Source: Brasenia schreberi (Eukaryota; Streptophyta; Magnoliopsida; Nymphaeales; Cabombaceae). Taken from it: a DNA stretch of 64,000 nucleotides. The notes beneath the pieces were generated by a model. It did no database searches. It was not told where the DNA came from and saw nothing but the letters and a program-made list of their open reading frames with translations. The stretch lies in the NCBI GenBank assembly GCA_036023115.1, contig JAYKKT010000041.1, positions 4,055,501 through 4,119,500 on the forward strand, in the 5' to 3' direction. Positions 22,441 to 35,109 of this stretch are shown piece after piece. How positions within the stretch are numbered: position 1 is the first letter of the stretch; each line of letters opens with the position of its first letter. Position numbers and translations under genes: made by a program.

Positions 22441-23499
22441 AAGGCTGTTGAGGGATGTCACTGTACGGGTTTGGGTTCGGATATGCCCACCCGAAGACGT
22501 TGTTGGTGCCGGAGATGGAACGTATTAATGATGGGTTTCGGTAACTTCGGTTCATACCTTCGATGTTTACATCCGAATCTGATTACCACGTTAGCAAATA
22601 AAATACAACCCAAATACAACTTCTGATTATTAAGATTTCTCATCCGGACCCAAAACTGAATCCAAAGATTCAGAATTGGGTTCGGTTGGAATCATTAATG
22701 TTAGGGTCTGAGTCATAATGAATCCGTCGGTAGAAAAACAGGATCCCCACAATGTGATAGTTCACCTGGGTAGGTGGTCAACCCGAACCCCACTAGTTCA
22801 GGTCTGGGTTCAAAGAATGTGACCCGAAAAATTCAGTTCTGCCCCCCAACCCAACACAACAACCTTATTTGCCACCCCTAGTTCGGGTCTATCTTCAATG
22901 TTTACATCCCAATCAAAGTCCATATACAATGATCCAGTTCATTATTCAGTCTGAGAAGTTATTATGAAGACTTCTCACTAGGACCCAAATCTGAATCAAA
23001 GATGTATGTGGGGCAAAGTTAGATCCAGTAATGTTATGGTCTGATTCATATTGAGCCCATGAACATCCTTATTCCCTCACGTGGGAGGCTGGCTAAGCTG
23101 TTGGGTTGGATCCAAAAATTTAAAATCGAGAAAAGTTTGCTCCGGTAATGTTAGGGTCTGAGACAAATTGACCCCGAACGTCCTTAACTAAGTCCAAGAA
23201 CCTAATGTGGTTAGCTCGACCCAGCTCCCACCCAATCAGTTCTGTAAAAGCACACCTGAAATAACCCAATTGGATCCTTCGTATACACACGAACCTGTTT
23301 GGCATCCCACCTGAACCTGAAATTGGACTTGGAACCTGAACCTCGTCTAAGATTTAGTTCAAATGTCAAGGAAATTCATTTTTAATATATTTAAGACAAT
23401 GATGGCTAGGAAAAGTTAGATCTGACCCACAAATCACACCCATAATTAGACACACTAAGCAATGAACAGTAGTGCATCATTAGTTTATAATGAACATTA
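22441..23499. repeat. Diverged repeat cluster upstream of U2AF65
   Basis: A core resembling GGTAATGTTAGGGTCTGAG occurs three times, at about 22697, 23022 and 23143, each time next to TC/GACCC-type words. GTTTACATCC also recurs at 22566 and 22898. The block near 22850-22880 ends in GCCACCCCTA, which looks like a hAT MITE terminus, but no partner end is found. No coding pattern. Confidence 0.4.
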
Positions 23500-23509
23500 T
23501 CTAGTCTAT

Positions 23510-23622
23510 TTAAAGAGATCTGATCCCACGCCATGTAAACTAGCAAGTTGAAAGTCATGAGTTCAATACCCACAGAATGCATCCGGCTTTGGTCTCTTCT
23601 CATTTTACCCAAAAAAAAAAGA
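23510..23622 (+). mobile_element. tRNA-derived SINE
   Basis: A B-box-like GAGTTCAATACCC at about 23559-23571 is followed by a short unique body and an A10 tail at 23611. The A box is degenerate (TGTAAACTAGCAAG). Confidence 0.5.
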
Positions 23623-23964
23623 AACAAAGGAAATATTTTATTAGAAAGTTTATGTGGAACATCAATCTCGTGGCATGTCTCTTGCGTGTACATTTGAAAG
23701 GTGCAAACTGATAAGATTCACATACGAGTTCAAGGTCATTATTTTCCCATACAAATGTGGTTCTTATTAAAATATAACCAGCATCAAGCTCTTGTGGAGC
23801 ATCTAGTGGGTGTTAGGGTACGTCTAAAACATGTTAAAGCCGCTTCATTCATGAACAAAGCAGCACGGGATTCATCCCCAAGAATGGCCGGCGGGGAGCT
23901 TGTTTTTACATGTTTATTGGGACGCTTTGTCGATTGTGATGGTTTTACATGGTTGGGATTCATT

Positions 23965-24400
23965 TAATTGAATAGTTGCCTCAGCTCCTTGTTGTTTGAG
24001 GAAACCCCCACTTCAATTGGTCTTTTTTCACGAAAAGCAGACATGAGATAACAAATCAAGTGTTTCGCTAAGATTTCGAATAGCTGTCCCGAATTCAAAT
24101 TGATTATGTTTCGCTTCTTCCTCGGAGAAACACGATCAAACAATTCCCAACCACGGTCCTTGCGGATCGGATCATACATATAGGATACAAAAAGAAACTC
24201 CAGATATTTGATATCTTTCTCTTTGAATGAGATCTCAATTCCAGCTACTGTTTCATTAGATATCTTACAACTAGAATCCCTCTTTTTTCCGATCTAGTTC
24301 CTCCACCACCGCAAACCCCAGTTAGGTTCAGGCATGATACACTTTTGAATTATTAGGAGGACCCAAGTACTCTCTTTCAGATCCATGAAACAACTCTAAG
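23965..24400 (-). pseudogene. ycf2: Nuclear copy of a plastid ycf2 fragment (NUPT)
   Basis: Translating the minus strand gives a run matching plastid Ycf2: [13 protein letters not shown], a stop, then [77 protein letters not shown] and [17 protein letters not shown]. Ycf2 is the very large plastid-encoded ATPase-like protein linked to the inner-envelope import motor. Only about 140 of roughly 2,300 residues are present. A premature stop, a frameshift near 24010 and scattered substitutions (for example AKHLICY where the family usually has VKHWICY) show it has been drifting as non-functional nuclear DNA. Both borders are approximate. Confidence 0.92.
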
Positions 24401-25936
24401 AGAAACACTGTGTCTCTTCATCCTCGGTTACAGGACAAAGCCCGTTCTTTATGGGTGCGGTTAATATAAGGTTTCAAGAGAGTTGGACCTTGATTTTGTG
24501 TGCTTGTATTCTCAGTTTCATTGTACATCAAACGTGAAACTTTAGGCCTACAGTTCTAATACGAAGGGCCTGGTATCATGAATCAAACACACACTATGCA
24601 GCATACAGCCAGAACTCATGGAAGTTGCAGACTTGACACTGTCCAGACTAACATATCAATATCTTTATTACAATGTATAGGAATATAAACTGCTTCGAAT
24701 ATGTCAAACCAACTAGCATAAGTTAAAATGTCCGCATCCAACATGCATGTATACGATTGATATTGCTTTATACATCATTAATGGCTTGAATAGCTAGTGG
24801 TGCTACGTCGCTCTCTAGTATTATGTTCTTGCATCCTTGACCCTCGCTCGGCAAATCACAAACCATCGTGAATGGCACGTATTTGCTTCCAATATGATGC
24901 CATTGAACCAACTATCTAAATGGTCAGTACTGGCACAAATTCACCACAATGATCTCGCTGGATGCAGCCCAATCACAATGTATGGTGCCCTGGCTCCTCA
25001 ACACTGGTGGTCATATCCAGCAACTGGACTTTCTACTTGATAGAATTATACTTTCATCATCTTTCTTCACTTCCATCCAAAACTATTACCAGCATTATGC
25101 ATTATTAAAAATTTCATGTGTATTAACACCAAAAATTGTATGGGACCCAATGTCCTGATTTCAAGAGTAATGTCCCTTTTCACAATATAGGCATATGCAA
25201 TGAATCAGAGGAGGTAGTATGGAAACCAATAAGTAATGAATCACTCTAAAATTAAGAGAATGAGTTATAACTAAGAGAAATTGGAGAAGATGATTGAGTC
25301 ATCTAAAGAAGTGGAGAAGAACATGGAATCAACTCACAATCAGCTATAAAAGGAGAAGAATGCTTACATTGTAGGCATCAACCAGTAGACACATATCATC
25401 AACTTGCATATTTCTTTTATTAATTGTTATTCATAGTTCTATCCCTCCTCTCTTAGTTAATGAATTTTTTTTTTCTTTCTCCTTTACAAGTTTGGTCTTT
25501 TAACAATCAGTCACATGATCAAACTCACAACTGTCAACCTACGAGAATCTATCACAAATTACGAAAACCGCCAACAAACAATTTCTAATTGAATTTTCCA
25601 ATTCTTAAATGTACGGAAAGTTTGTATTTTCTACTTTCCAATGGTTCACGAATCACTTGAATCGAGTTTGAATGATTGAGATACAAAGTAAACAATTTGA
25701 TAATCTTAGTTTAGCCAACTGAAATATGAAGTAAATAATTTGACATTGTCTAAGGTAACCAAGGTTGTTGAGCATATGTTCTCAAGGATAGGTGAATAGC
25801 CCTAAGTGTATTTTCCAAATAAGAAAAAATTATGCCAAACATTGTATCAAGACCCTCTCAAGTTATTCAAAACCAACTTGATTGGAAGAGGTTCATGAGT
25901 TTTGGACTTGATTTTGCACAAAGCTTGACAAGGACT
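24401..25936. other. Unassigned intergenic sequence
   Basis: No gene recognised. At about 25345 a TATAAAAGGAGAAG box is followed by a tract and T-rich segment resembling a retrotransposon LTR promoter, but no second LTR copy is seen in the window. Confidence 0.35.
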
Positions 25937-28799
25937 AAAAAACAATAACTAAGCCTTTTTCCCATACTAGACGGGGTCGGCTACATGGATTCTTTGTTTC
26001 CATAGAGACCTATCATGTGCCATGTTATCAATTGACTCACAATAAGCTAGATCATTCTTTATTGTTCATTTCCAACGCTTTTGTGTTCGTCCTCTACCTC
26101 TTTTAATACTTTCTAAATTTAGTTTTTCATACCTTTTTATAGGTATTTCTTCGAACTTCTTTCTATATGTTCAAACCATCTTACACAATATTCTCTCATT
26201 TTATCCTCTATTGGTGCCACTCCTAATTTGTTTCTAATAGCCTTATTATGTATACTGTCTTTTCTTGTATTACCATTCATCCATCTCGACATCTTCATTT
26301 CTGTTACCGACATCTTTTGTACATATTGATTAACTGCCTAATTGCTGCTCTATAATATTTATATTTTAACTTTAATGGTATATTCTTATCACAAAGAATA
26401 CCTGATGTTCCTCTCCATTTTAACCAACAAACATTAATTCTATGCGTAACATCTCCACCAATTCTTCCATCACTCTAAAAAATGTGACCCTAGATATTTA
26501 AAACTTTCCTTTTGAGGATTCAATGCATGTTAATGTGATACCTCTTTTTTCTCAAAGTTCTCCAAAGAACCTCCCTAAATACTATATCGTAAGCTTTTTC
26601 TAGATCAATAAATATAATGTAATGTCTTTCCTTTCTGCTCCAAAATGTTTCATAAGACGTCTAAAAAAGAAAATCGTTTCAACATTAGATATGCCTAGAA
26701 GGAATCCAAATTGGTTCTCTCTTGTACTTGATATTTGTCTTAACCTACGTTCAATAATTCTTTCTCACAATTTCATACTATGGTTCATTAACTTGATACA
26801 TCGATAATTCACACAATTCTTGATGTCTCCCTTGTTCTTATATATGGGTATAAGTGTACTCGCTCTCCATTCTTCGGGTATATTTTGGTTTCTCTGTATT
26901 TTATTAAATAGTCTTGTGAGCCAAGTGATTCTTACTTCTCCTAATATTTTCTAAACTTCTATAGGAATATTGTCTAGTCCTATCGATTTACCACCATTCA
27001 TATGTTTAAGAGCCTTTTTTACTTCATTCTTTTGAATACGTTGGAAATCGTGGTTTATATAATTTTCTGATTTGGCTAACTCTCCTAAGCTAATACTAAC
27101 ATCTTTATTTTCATTAAAAAGCTTATAAAAATAGTTTTTTCATCTATTTCTTATATCATCATTGCTACTAGAAATTTTAATCCTCGTCTTTGATGTATCT
27201 AACAGAATTAAGATCTTTAGTTTTCTTATCTCTAACCCTAGCTATCCTAAAAATGTCTTTTTCACCCTCTTTTGAGTTGAGTTTTTTTATATAAATCCTT
27301 CCAAATTTTAGCTTTTACTTTACTGACGACCTTTTTCGCTTTCTTCTAAGTTTCTAAAGTTTCACTAGTTTTCTTAGCACAGTGTAATTTATAACATGTC
27401 ATCTTTGCCTTGATTTTATTTTCAACTACTTTACTCCACCACCAAGTTTCTTTTTGTGCTGTTACACCTCCCTTAGATACACCTAATACATCTTTCACCA
27501 CTTTCCTAATATGTATAGTCATATTGTTCTACATATCACAAGGTGTACCAACATAATTCCAAACATCTCCTTGAAGGACTTTCACTTTAAATATATCTTC
27601 TTTCTCTCTTTTGAGGTTCCACCATTTAGTTTGAATAGCTCGATGCACTCTTTTCTTCTTTGTCTATTTTTTTATTTGTAAATTCATAACTATAAGTCAA
27701 TGTTTGGTGGTTAAGTTTTCTCTTGTAATTACCTTGCAATCTTTACAAAATGCTCTATTTTTTTTTACAAATAAAGTAATCAATTTGTGTTTGTAATAAG
27801 CCACTCTTATAAGTAATTAAATGTTCATCTCGTTTTTGAAGATTGTATTGACTATAAAGAGATCAAATGCCATAGCAAAATTTAAAATCTCCCTACCTTT
27901 CTCATTTATATCCCCAAAACCAAAGTTTTCATGAATACCTTGATATCCTAATGCCTCTTTAGCGACATGTTCATTTAAGTCTCCTCCTAAACAAATCATC
28001 TCTCTTTGTGGAATCCTTTGAATTACCTTATCTAACTCTTTTCAAAAAATTGTCTTTATACTATCTTCTAGTCCTACTTGAGGTGCGTAAGCACAAACTA
28101 TGTTCAAAACCTATGCTCTTAACACTAATTTCAACGTCATGATTTGGTCACCATATCGTTGTATGTTTATTATACTATCCTTTAAATCTTTATTTATGAT
28201 AATACAAACTCCGTTTCAAGTCTTTTCCTTACCTGAGTACCATAATTTAAAACATGTATCATTTATCTCATTTGCTTTTTCTCCAATCCACTTCGTCTCT
28301 TGTAAACATAGAATATGAATCTTTCTTCGAATTATAGTATCTACCAACTCCATTAGTTTACCGGATAATGTTCCGATATTCCAAGAACCAATATGAATCT
28401 TATTATCTAGAATTATCTTTCTTACCCGCAACATTCGTTCATATTGAAAATGTGGAGACCCTCTCTGTAAATTATTTACTAAATTTGGGCGACAATGTAG
28501 TGGGACTAACTTCTTTACCTACATCTGTCCGTGATATGGGAACCCTCTTTACAATTGATTCACTACATTCGAACAAAAATATAGTGACTCTTGCTTACTT
28601 ATCACTGCATTCGGCCTCTACAGCATGTCGCTATCTGGGCTGTCGGAAGCCCAAAAGCAATACTCATAACTTGTATAATCCATTATATAAAATTCTGACA
28701 AAATTTTATACTGGCTGTCGGAAGCCTAACACAACCCTCCTCCTTTATTCGGTCTTGGGACCGGCAATGTAAGCGGTGATTCCTTACATGGATGGAGTT
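25937..28799 (-). mobile_element. RTE-type LINE, near full length, decayed
   Basis: It runs from the 3' tail at 25937 to a 5' end at 28799 that matches the 5' end of the complete plus-strand copy at 54984. On the minus strand the 5' part encodes apurinic endonuclease fragments: IHIGSWNIGTLSGKL and ILCLQETKWIGE (about 28400-28280), and MICLGGDLNEHVAKEALGYQ (about 27999-27940). The RT region follows but is broken by many stops and small deletions. No clear target duplication is seen. Confidence 0.85.
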
Positions 28800-29128
28800 T
28801 TCTCGAGATTGTGACACCTCAATAGGATAAGCATAAACATGTTCACATAGACCCCAACTCACCTAGTTTTCTTGAGATGAAGATTAGCACCCTCCACGTA
28901 AGTGGTCCACTTGCAACAATGGGATCTCCATACCATTTGAGGTGTTTTATTTCGCATGCAACAATGTGACACATGTATACTATTCCTTTCATTCTCGTTG
29001 ATATGTAATTTGGTATCAACAATAACTTAACATAGCTTTCAAGTGTCCTTTCAAAATTGAGAATAATGCATTGAGCCATTTCAACCATTGTTACACATAA
29101 ATGCACCATATTTCCTTTTACAAATCAA

Positions 29129-29220
<92 letters not shown>
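29129..29220. repeat. (TA)n microsatellite
   Basis: About 45 TA units, immediately beside the small inverted-repeat element at 29257. Confidence 0.95.
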
Positions 29221-29223
<3 letters not shown>

Positions 29224-29256
29224 AATTTGGATATAACCATAAGAACACCTTTTCAT

Positions 29257-29359
29257 CCATTGCTTTTAGGTGACATGAGTCTAATTTAAAAACTTTTAAC
29301 GGGTTGTCAAAAAGTATAAAGAACATTTTTATTATACTCATTCCACCCAAAAGCAATGG
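29257..29359. mobile_element. Small foldback MITE next to (TA)n
   Basis: Its 103 bp fold on themselves: CCATTGCTTTTAGGTGACAT at the left and, reverse-complemented, CCATTGCTTTTGGGTGGAAT at the right, continuing into ATGAGT-type sequence. Similar words (ATGAGTATAAT, CATTGCTTTT) occur at 44297 and 33740, also beside TA-rich arrays. Confidence 0.55.
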
Positions 29360-29845
29360 TGAGCAACAGTGAGTAAGTGTGAGGGGTGAGCATATCCAAT
29401 CTCTCCTTGTATATGTTGTGGATACATGCCTTGTGGATTCCAAATGATCAACCAATCTTTTTTTCTTGCCAACCGTACTTGACATCGGAAATCACGACGA
29501 CAATCTTCTTCCCTTATTGTTTGCTTTGTCAATGTAGTCTTACTACAATCACAATGAAAGCATAGTTTCTTGAAAATAACGCATGTAAATGTTCTCTTTT
29601 ATAAACAGATAGTGAGTTGGATAGGATCTAAATGTCTATATCATACGACCTCGTAAGAAGTCCATGGGTTCACCGTTCATCCTTTAGCGAACCCTACTTG
29701 GCACGGGAAAGTAACTTAGAAGGCTTGAAGATTAAGACAATCAATCCTTGATGTTGAACTTTTTTTGTTATTTATCATAGTTGACTTTATTTAAAATGTT
29801 GATTTACTCCGTGTTTTCGTTATACCATGTCATCACATGATAATA

Positions 29846-30247
29846 CAACAACAACCCTTTTCCCATACTAGATGGGGACAGCAACATGGATTCTTATTTC
29901 TATAGGGCCCTATCATGTATCATGTTAGCAGTTAACTCAATATAAACTAGATCATTCTTTATGTCCTCTTCTTTTTTAATATTTTCACAATTTAATTTTC
30001 CATACCTTCTTGTGAGAGCATTATTGAGTCGTCTTTCGGTATGTTCAAACCATCTTAAACGATTTTTCCTCATTTTTTTCTCTATTAATGTTACGCTTAA
30101 TTTATTTCTAATAACCTCATTATGTATAGAGCCTTTCTATGTGTGACCGCTCATGCATCTCAACATCTTCATTTATGCTACAGATACCCAACACTCATAA
30201 CTAAAAACATGGCAGGTTTAATTGCTACTATATTATATTTACCTTTC
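29846..30247 (-). mobile_element. RTE-type LINE 3' fragment
   Basis: Starts ACAACAACAACCC on the plus strand and contains only the last 400 bp of the element, with internal deletions. Flanks ATCACATGATAATA and ATCATATCATAATA agree at 12 of 14 positions, a probable aged target duplication. Confidence 0.75.
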
Positions 30248-30564
30248 ATCATATCATAATAAGAAAAGAAATTTTATGACTTGAGACATGTTTTATGAAC
30301 ATGATTCAATTGACCGTGGTTATGATTTTATATTCTTCTAAAATATTATGAAATTAGAAATTGTTTTTGCAGCGGCATGAGTAGGTGCATCAAATCTCCG
30401 CTGTTGATTGAACTCCTGATTCCCTGTTAAAAGAACCCAACACCCTACCGTTGCATTGTGCTTCTTGATGACTATATTTCACAGAACTAGAGTGAAGATG
30501 CAAATATTCCTCTTTATGCATATAACTAAAGTAATGCATAATTTTTTATACGTAACAAAGCCAA

Positions 30565-30690
30565 GCCACTCGGAGCGTTAGTTCACCTGGACACCGGACT
30601 CGACTCACAAGATTAAGGTCGTGAGTTCGATACATGTGCTTACTTGGCTCTGACCGCTGTAAACAAAATGGTGTTATAAAATAAGACTAA
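30565..30690 (+). mobile_element. tRNA-derived SINE
   Basis: A-box-like TTAGTTCACCTGG (about 30578) and B-box-like GTGAGTTCGATAC (about 30621) are spaced as in tRNA genes, but the segment cannot fold into a complete tRNA cloverleaf. The 3' end is uncertain. Confidence 0.5.
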
Positions 30691-32613
30691 CTATTGTGTT
30701 CATCATCTCCTAATTCTTTTTTTTTCTTGATTTTCTTTTGAAGAAAAGATTTCAGTTTAGTCATGAGTTGGCCGAGTAGACCAGAACGGGTCTATTCGAC
30801 TTCAGTCCAGTTAAGGAGTCCATGCACCATACGCGGGTTACCAGATTCATTATCCAATTCAAACACGAATCCAAAAAATCCGGAGCAATTATAGGACCTT
30901 TTTCCGAGACCATTATAAATTCACACTCTCCCTCGTCATCTTCCCAACCCAAACTCTGCATCGTCGTCTTCCCTAAAAGCCACAATGGCCATAGCAGAAA
31001 AGCCTAAAATCCAGATCCGAAGAGTGGCTTCTGCAAGACGACAAAAACTTACTACTCGCTGCAGCCATCACACACCCCTCTGGCCCCACGCCTTCCATTG
31101 AGCGTTTCGGATTATCTCTTCTCCTCACTCAATTCCTCGCCTTTCTCCTCGGGCACCGCCTTCATCGACGCCTCCTCTGATGCCCGCCTTTCTTTCCTCC
31201 AGGTCGCCCACTCTGCTCATCTCCTCGCCGATTATTTGGCATCCATCGGCATCCGAAAAGGCCAAACCGTCCTCGTTGTTTCCCCTAATTCTATCTATGT
31301 CCCCGTCATCGCTCTCTCCGTCCTCTCCCTTGGTGCGATCTTCACCGCATCGAATCCCGCCAGCACCGTCTCGGACCTTTCGTATCAGTGCAAATTATCT
31401 AAACTGGTTCTCTTCATCGTCTACTCTTCCAGCGTCCATCTTGATCCCAAGTCTCTTCCCCACCCTCCGATCATCATTGACTCGCCTTATTTCATGGCTC
31501 TCGTAAAACCTGACCCAAACTGCCCCGAGAGTGGTTCAGTCCGAGTCGTTCAACACCGAACCCATTCTTAGCCAGCACGATCCAACAACAATTCTCTACT
31601 CATCCGGGACAACCAGAACAGTGAAGGGGGTGACATTGACCCACCGGAACTATATAAATGTGATGGCCGCGAACCGCGAGCTATATACGGCGAGGGAGGA
31701 AACCGCGGTGGGGCTATTGACTGTACTGATGTTCCATATATATGGTTTCAGTCTTGTGTTCAGTAGGTTATCACTAGGTGACACCATGGTCGTCCTGCCC
31801 CGATTCGAGATGGGCTCGATGTTGCAGGTTGTGGAGCGATACCGGGTCAACTACATAGCTGCGCCACCACCTGTTATAGTGGCTTTGTCGAAGTTTGAGG
31901 GGGCTGACCGGTATGACCTGAGCTCACTTGCACTGATCGGGTCTGGTGGGGCACCTTTGGGGAAAGAGGTCATCCACCGGATCTTGGGCCGATTCCTTAA
32001 GGTTGAAATCAATGTAGTACGTCTCTCTCTCTCTCTATACATGGTGCCGCGGAGCAAAATCTAATTTGCTGCCTTGACTAAATTGTTTACACGCAAAAGG
32101 AAAAAGTTACTTTTGTTCATAAATAAGAAGTTTTCTTTGATAGAGTTATATCTTTGTTGTAACGAAATCTTTGATATGGTTATCATATACATATGTTGCA
32201 AGGATATGGACTCAGTGAATCCACTGGTGGAATCACAATCTTGATCGGATCCGAAGAGACTAAACGATATGGTTTCGCCGGAAAAATATCGGCGAACATG
32301 GAAGCAAAGGTCATCGATCCGGAGACAGTCATGGCCTTACCACCAGGCAAGCAAGGAGAGCTCTGGTTGAGAGGACCACCTATAATGAGAGGTAAACGTC
32401 CCCAACCTTTCATATTCTTAAATCATAATGCAGGATTGATCGAATCCTTGTCTCCACCAAACACCTTACATGGACTTCAAGTACTTGTTTTGTGGACTTG
32501 GGTGCCATGGGTATGGATCCCATCTTAGGCAAGCAAACAACTTACACGCATAAGCAAAACAGACCCGCACGTGTCAGAGAACCTGCACACACACGCCAGG
32601 GAGGGAGTGTTGG

Positions 32614-33218
32614 TAGACATGGCCGCTTTCGATCAGGACCGGACCATGTCACGAAACGGTGAAAACGGGACTCACCTGGTCCAATTTCGGCTTCACCTTT
32701 TCCGCAACTTAAACTGAATTTAAAAAGGAACGGGCGGTTCCAGTGCAACAACAACAACAACTAAGCTTTTTCTTGTACTAGACACAGTCGGTTACATGGA
32801 TTCTTTGTTTCAACAAAGCCCTATCATGTGCCATGTTAGCAGTTAACTCACAATAAGCTAGATTACTTTTTATTGTTTCTTTCCAACACTTTTGTGGTCG
32901 TCATCTACCTCTTTTAATACTTTAAAAATTTAGTTTTTTATACCTTCTTAGAGGTTTTCTTTTGATCTTCTTTCTATACGTCCAAACCATCTTAAATGAT
33001 GTTCTCTCTTTTATCCTCTATTGGTGCTACTCTTGATTTGTTTCTAATAATGGTTTCAATATTTTTAAATTTTTAATTAAAATTTTATTTACTTTTATAA
33101 AATTAATGATTCTAGATACAAACCAAAACAGACAGTTTCATAACCGTAACTAGAACTAACCTTTGTCGGGTTCAGTTACGGTTCCATGTTCCGGATGAAC
33201 TAGAACCGGACATGCCTA
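32614..33218. mobile_element. Probable hAT-like element with an RTE fragment inserted
   Basis: Terminal TAGACATGGCCG at the left faces CCGGACATGCCTA at the right, an imperfect inverted repeat; the 45168-45387 element has related ends. No clean target duplication is seen (AGTGTTGG against GGTATTGA). It lies in the second intron of the 4CL-like pseudogene. Confidence 0.4.
32746..33048 (-). mobile_element. RTE-type LINE 3' fragment
   Basis: Begins with (CAA)5 CTAAGC on the plus strand and covers about the last 300 bp of the RTE family, ending near TTTCTAATAA. It is nested in the hAT-like element of the 4CL-like intron. Confidence 0.8.
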
Positions 33219-33659
33219 GGTATTGATTTATCTTTCCTTAAAGCAGAATATTTCCACGTATATGAGTGATAAGTACTTGGATTCCCTAAAAATGGAAACC
33301 CATCCGGTCCATGTAGAGTAAGAATTTTATGATCCTTGTGTTTAATCATAAGCCACTGTTCAAACTGTGGGTTTTTACGAGCTCATAGAATCTCCCCACC
33401 TGAAGGAAAATTCAATAAAAAAATATAGCCCACGATTAAACTGCAAGCTACTCGCCGTCACCCTGAAAGATACACGAGATTCAGTCCTTTTGGTTGTAGG
33501 ATATGTCGACAATGCAGATGCAACTTCTTCCATTTTACACCCGGACGGCTGGCTCAAGACTGGGGACGTCTGTTTCTTTGACGAAGAGATGGGTTCCTCT
33601 GTGTGGTTGACAGGCTCAAAGAATTGATCAAGTATAAGGGTTACCAGGTAAAACCATAG

Positions 33660-33660
33660 G

Positions 33661-33727
<67 letters not shown>
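33660..33727. repeat. (TC)n-(TA)n microsatellite
   Basis: About eleven TC units run directly into about 23 TA units, just downstream of the exon 3 donor of the 4CL-like pseudogene. Confidence 0.95.
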
Positions 33728-33729
<2 letters not shown>

Positions 33730-33730
33730 C

Positions 33731-33871
33731 CTTACAACCTTAATTATACTCATGCCTACTCATTACTTTTAAGAACGTGTTATTTTGAAAATTATAAAGT
33801 TATTTAAAAAATAAAAATACCTTATTACACTCATGGTCCAAAGCATATTAGACGTGTGCAAAGGTTGTAAG
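33731..33871. mobile_element. MITE embedded between TA arrays
   Basis: The 11-bp ends CTTACAACCTT (33731) and AAGGTTGTAAG (33861) are exact inverted repeats. TA-rich arrays lie on both sides (33682-33727 and 33875-33890). This is the arrangement known for microsatellite-targeting MITEs such as rice Micron. Confidence 0.6.
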
Positions 33872-35109
33872 ATCATATATATATATATATGTGTGTGTGT
33901 AGAATTTAAAAAGCATAAGAACATTTGAAAAAATATAAAATACTTTGTTACACTCATGCTCGTAAAAATAAATGATAGGTATGAACATGACATAGGTATA
34001 CATGAGTAAAAGATTGCAAGATCCAATTATATATATTGTATGTGTGAAAGAGAGAGAGAGGCTGATGGTTGGGTTGGGACTTGTGAGCACCTCCTTCTAA
34101 GTCATCCTGAAATAGCCGACCCTGTCGTCCCGTAAGGCTTTCTTGACTTCATGAAATGTTTCTCATTATTCAATTATATGTGGACTCAGTCTAACTTCAA
34201 GACTAGGCTACATTATGCCATTATATAATCCAAAGGCTATATAAATGCACATATACAATTATTAAATTAATTATAAATACTTAGATGTAAGTTAAAAAGG
34301 CCAACATAAAATGTGTGTATTTATTTCCTTCCACCTTTTGATCCTCATTCGCTTCTCTCATTAGGCAATAATGTACTAAACTTCAAGTGATTTTATCCTA
34401 AGTGCATGTATCACTTGATTGGGCTTTTAATAAAATTATGCTTGCCCAACAATGGTCTAACTGATAGAAGATTGCAATTTATTAAATATGGTATATGTAT
34501 ACTTGTTTTTTAAAACTACTTTTAAATTTTTGTATGGTTTGGAATGGGCCAGAGCGGGCTCTCATAAGTAGTATAGGGCTCATACTGTAATGGTGGGCTA
34601 TTTGTCATATTGTAAAAGGCCCCCACCAAAGATAGAAAATTAGAAATAATAAAGGCCACAGCATAATCATGGACTATTCTCCCCACCTTAAAAAGTTTTC
34701 CTCCAAAAATATGGAAATTTGGAAAGAAATCTTGGTTTTTGTTTTAATATACTCACACCTAATTCCTACGCATTGACATTTTGTGCTCCTGCACATCTAT
34801 TGATAAGTGGAGCGAAAATGTAATATGTTTGCGTTTTTTACTTTTTAAACATACCCTGACGAAGATGCAGGACAAATACCTATGGCCTTTGTCGTGAGAC
34901 AGCCAAACAAAAGTCTCAGAGAAGAAAACAAGTCATGGAATTCATTGCGAAACAGGTATGCCTTTTGTGGACAACCCTTTGCACATTTTCAGTCTCGAAG
35001 TTTGCAAATGCCATCGATCCACTCGGAAAATCGTCCGAGTCAATCAGGATCAACGATGCTCGTTACTGAGTCGCTCAACTGGGCTAAGTCAGGTCTGGTC
35101 ATGCAGCAG

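Larger units (their letters stand above)
30985..34955 (+). pseudogene. 4-coumarate:CoA-ligase-like (adenylate-forming acyl-CoA synthetase) pseudogene
   Basis: The family activates carboxylic acids to CoA thioesters via an adenylate. Exon 1 (30985-32016) gives MAIAEKPK, a frameshift near 31012, SGFCKTTKTYYSL, SVSDYLFSSLN and ASIGIRKGQTVLVVSPNS; a second shift near 31520 leads to YSSGTTRTVKGVTLTHRN. The AMP-binding loop has Arg where the family has Gly. Exon 2 (32202-32391) starts GYGLSESTGG; its acceptor reads CAAGG instead of CAGGG, so the normal AG is lost. Exon 3 (33500-33647) has HPDGWLKTGD, a shift near 33588, then VVDRLKELIKYKGYQ. A last piece (34852-34955) has YPDEDAGQIPMAFVVRQP, another shift, and VMEFIAKQ. 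The exon part before YPDE and the C-terminal exon are missing. Introns carry transposons. Confidence 0.9.

Noticed and set aside
23700..23964. Extension of the plastid fragment to the left
   Set aside because: Similarity to Ycf2 ends near 23965; the flanking sequence does not continue the plastid reading frame.
25340..25560. LTR promoter region of another retrotransposon
   Set aside because: TATAAAAGG box and T-rich tract alone are not enough; no partner repeat, PBS or PPT is seen.
30577..30650. tRNA gene
   Set aside because: A and B boxes are present but no acceptor stem or cloverleaf can be formed; better read as a SINE head. The same applies at 23559, 36486, 36751, 37201 and 37599.
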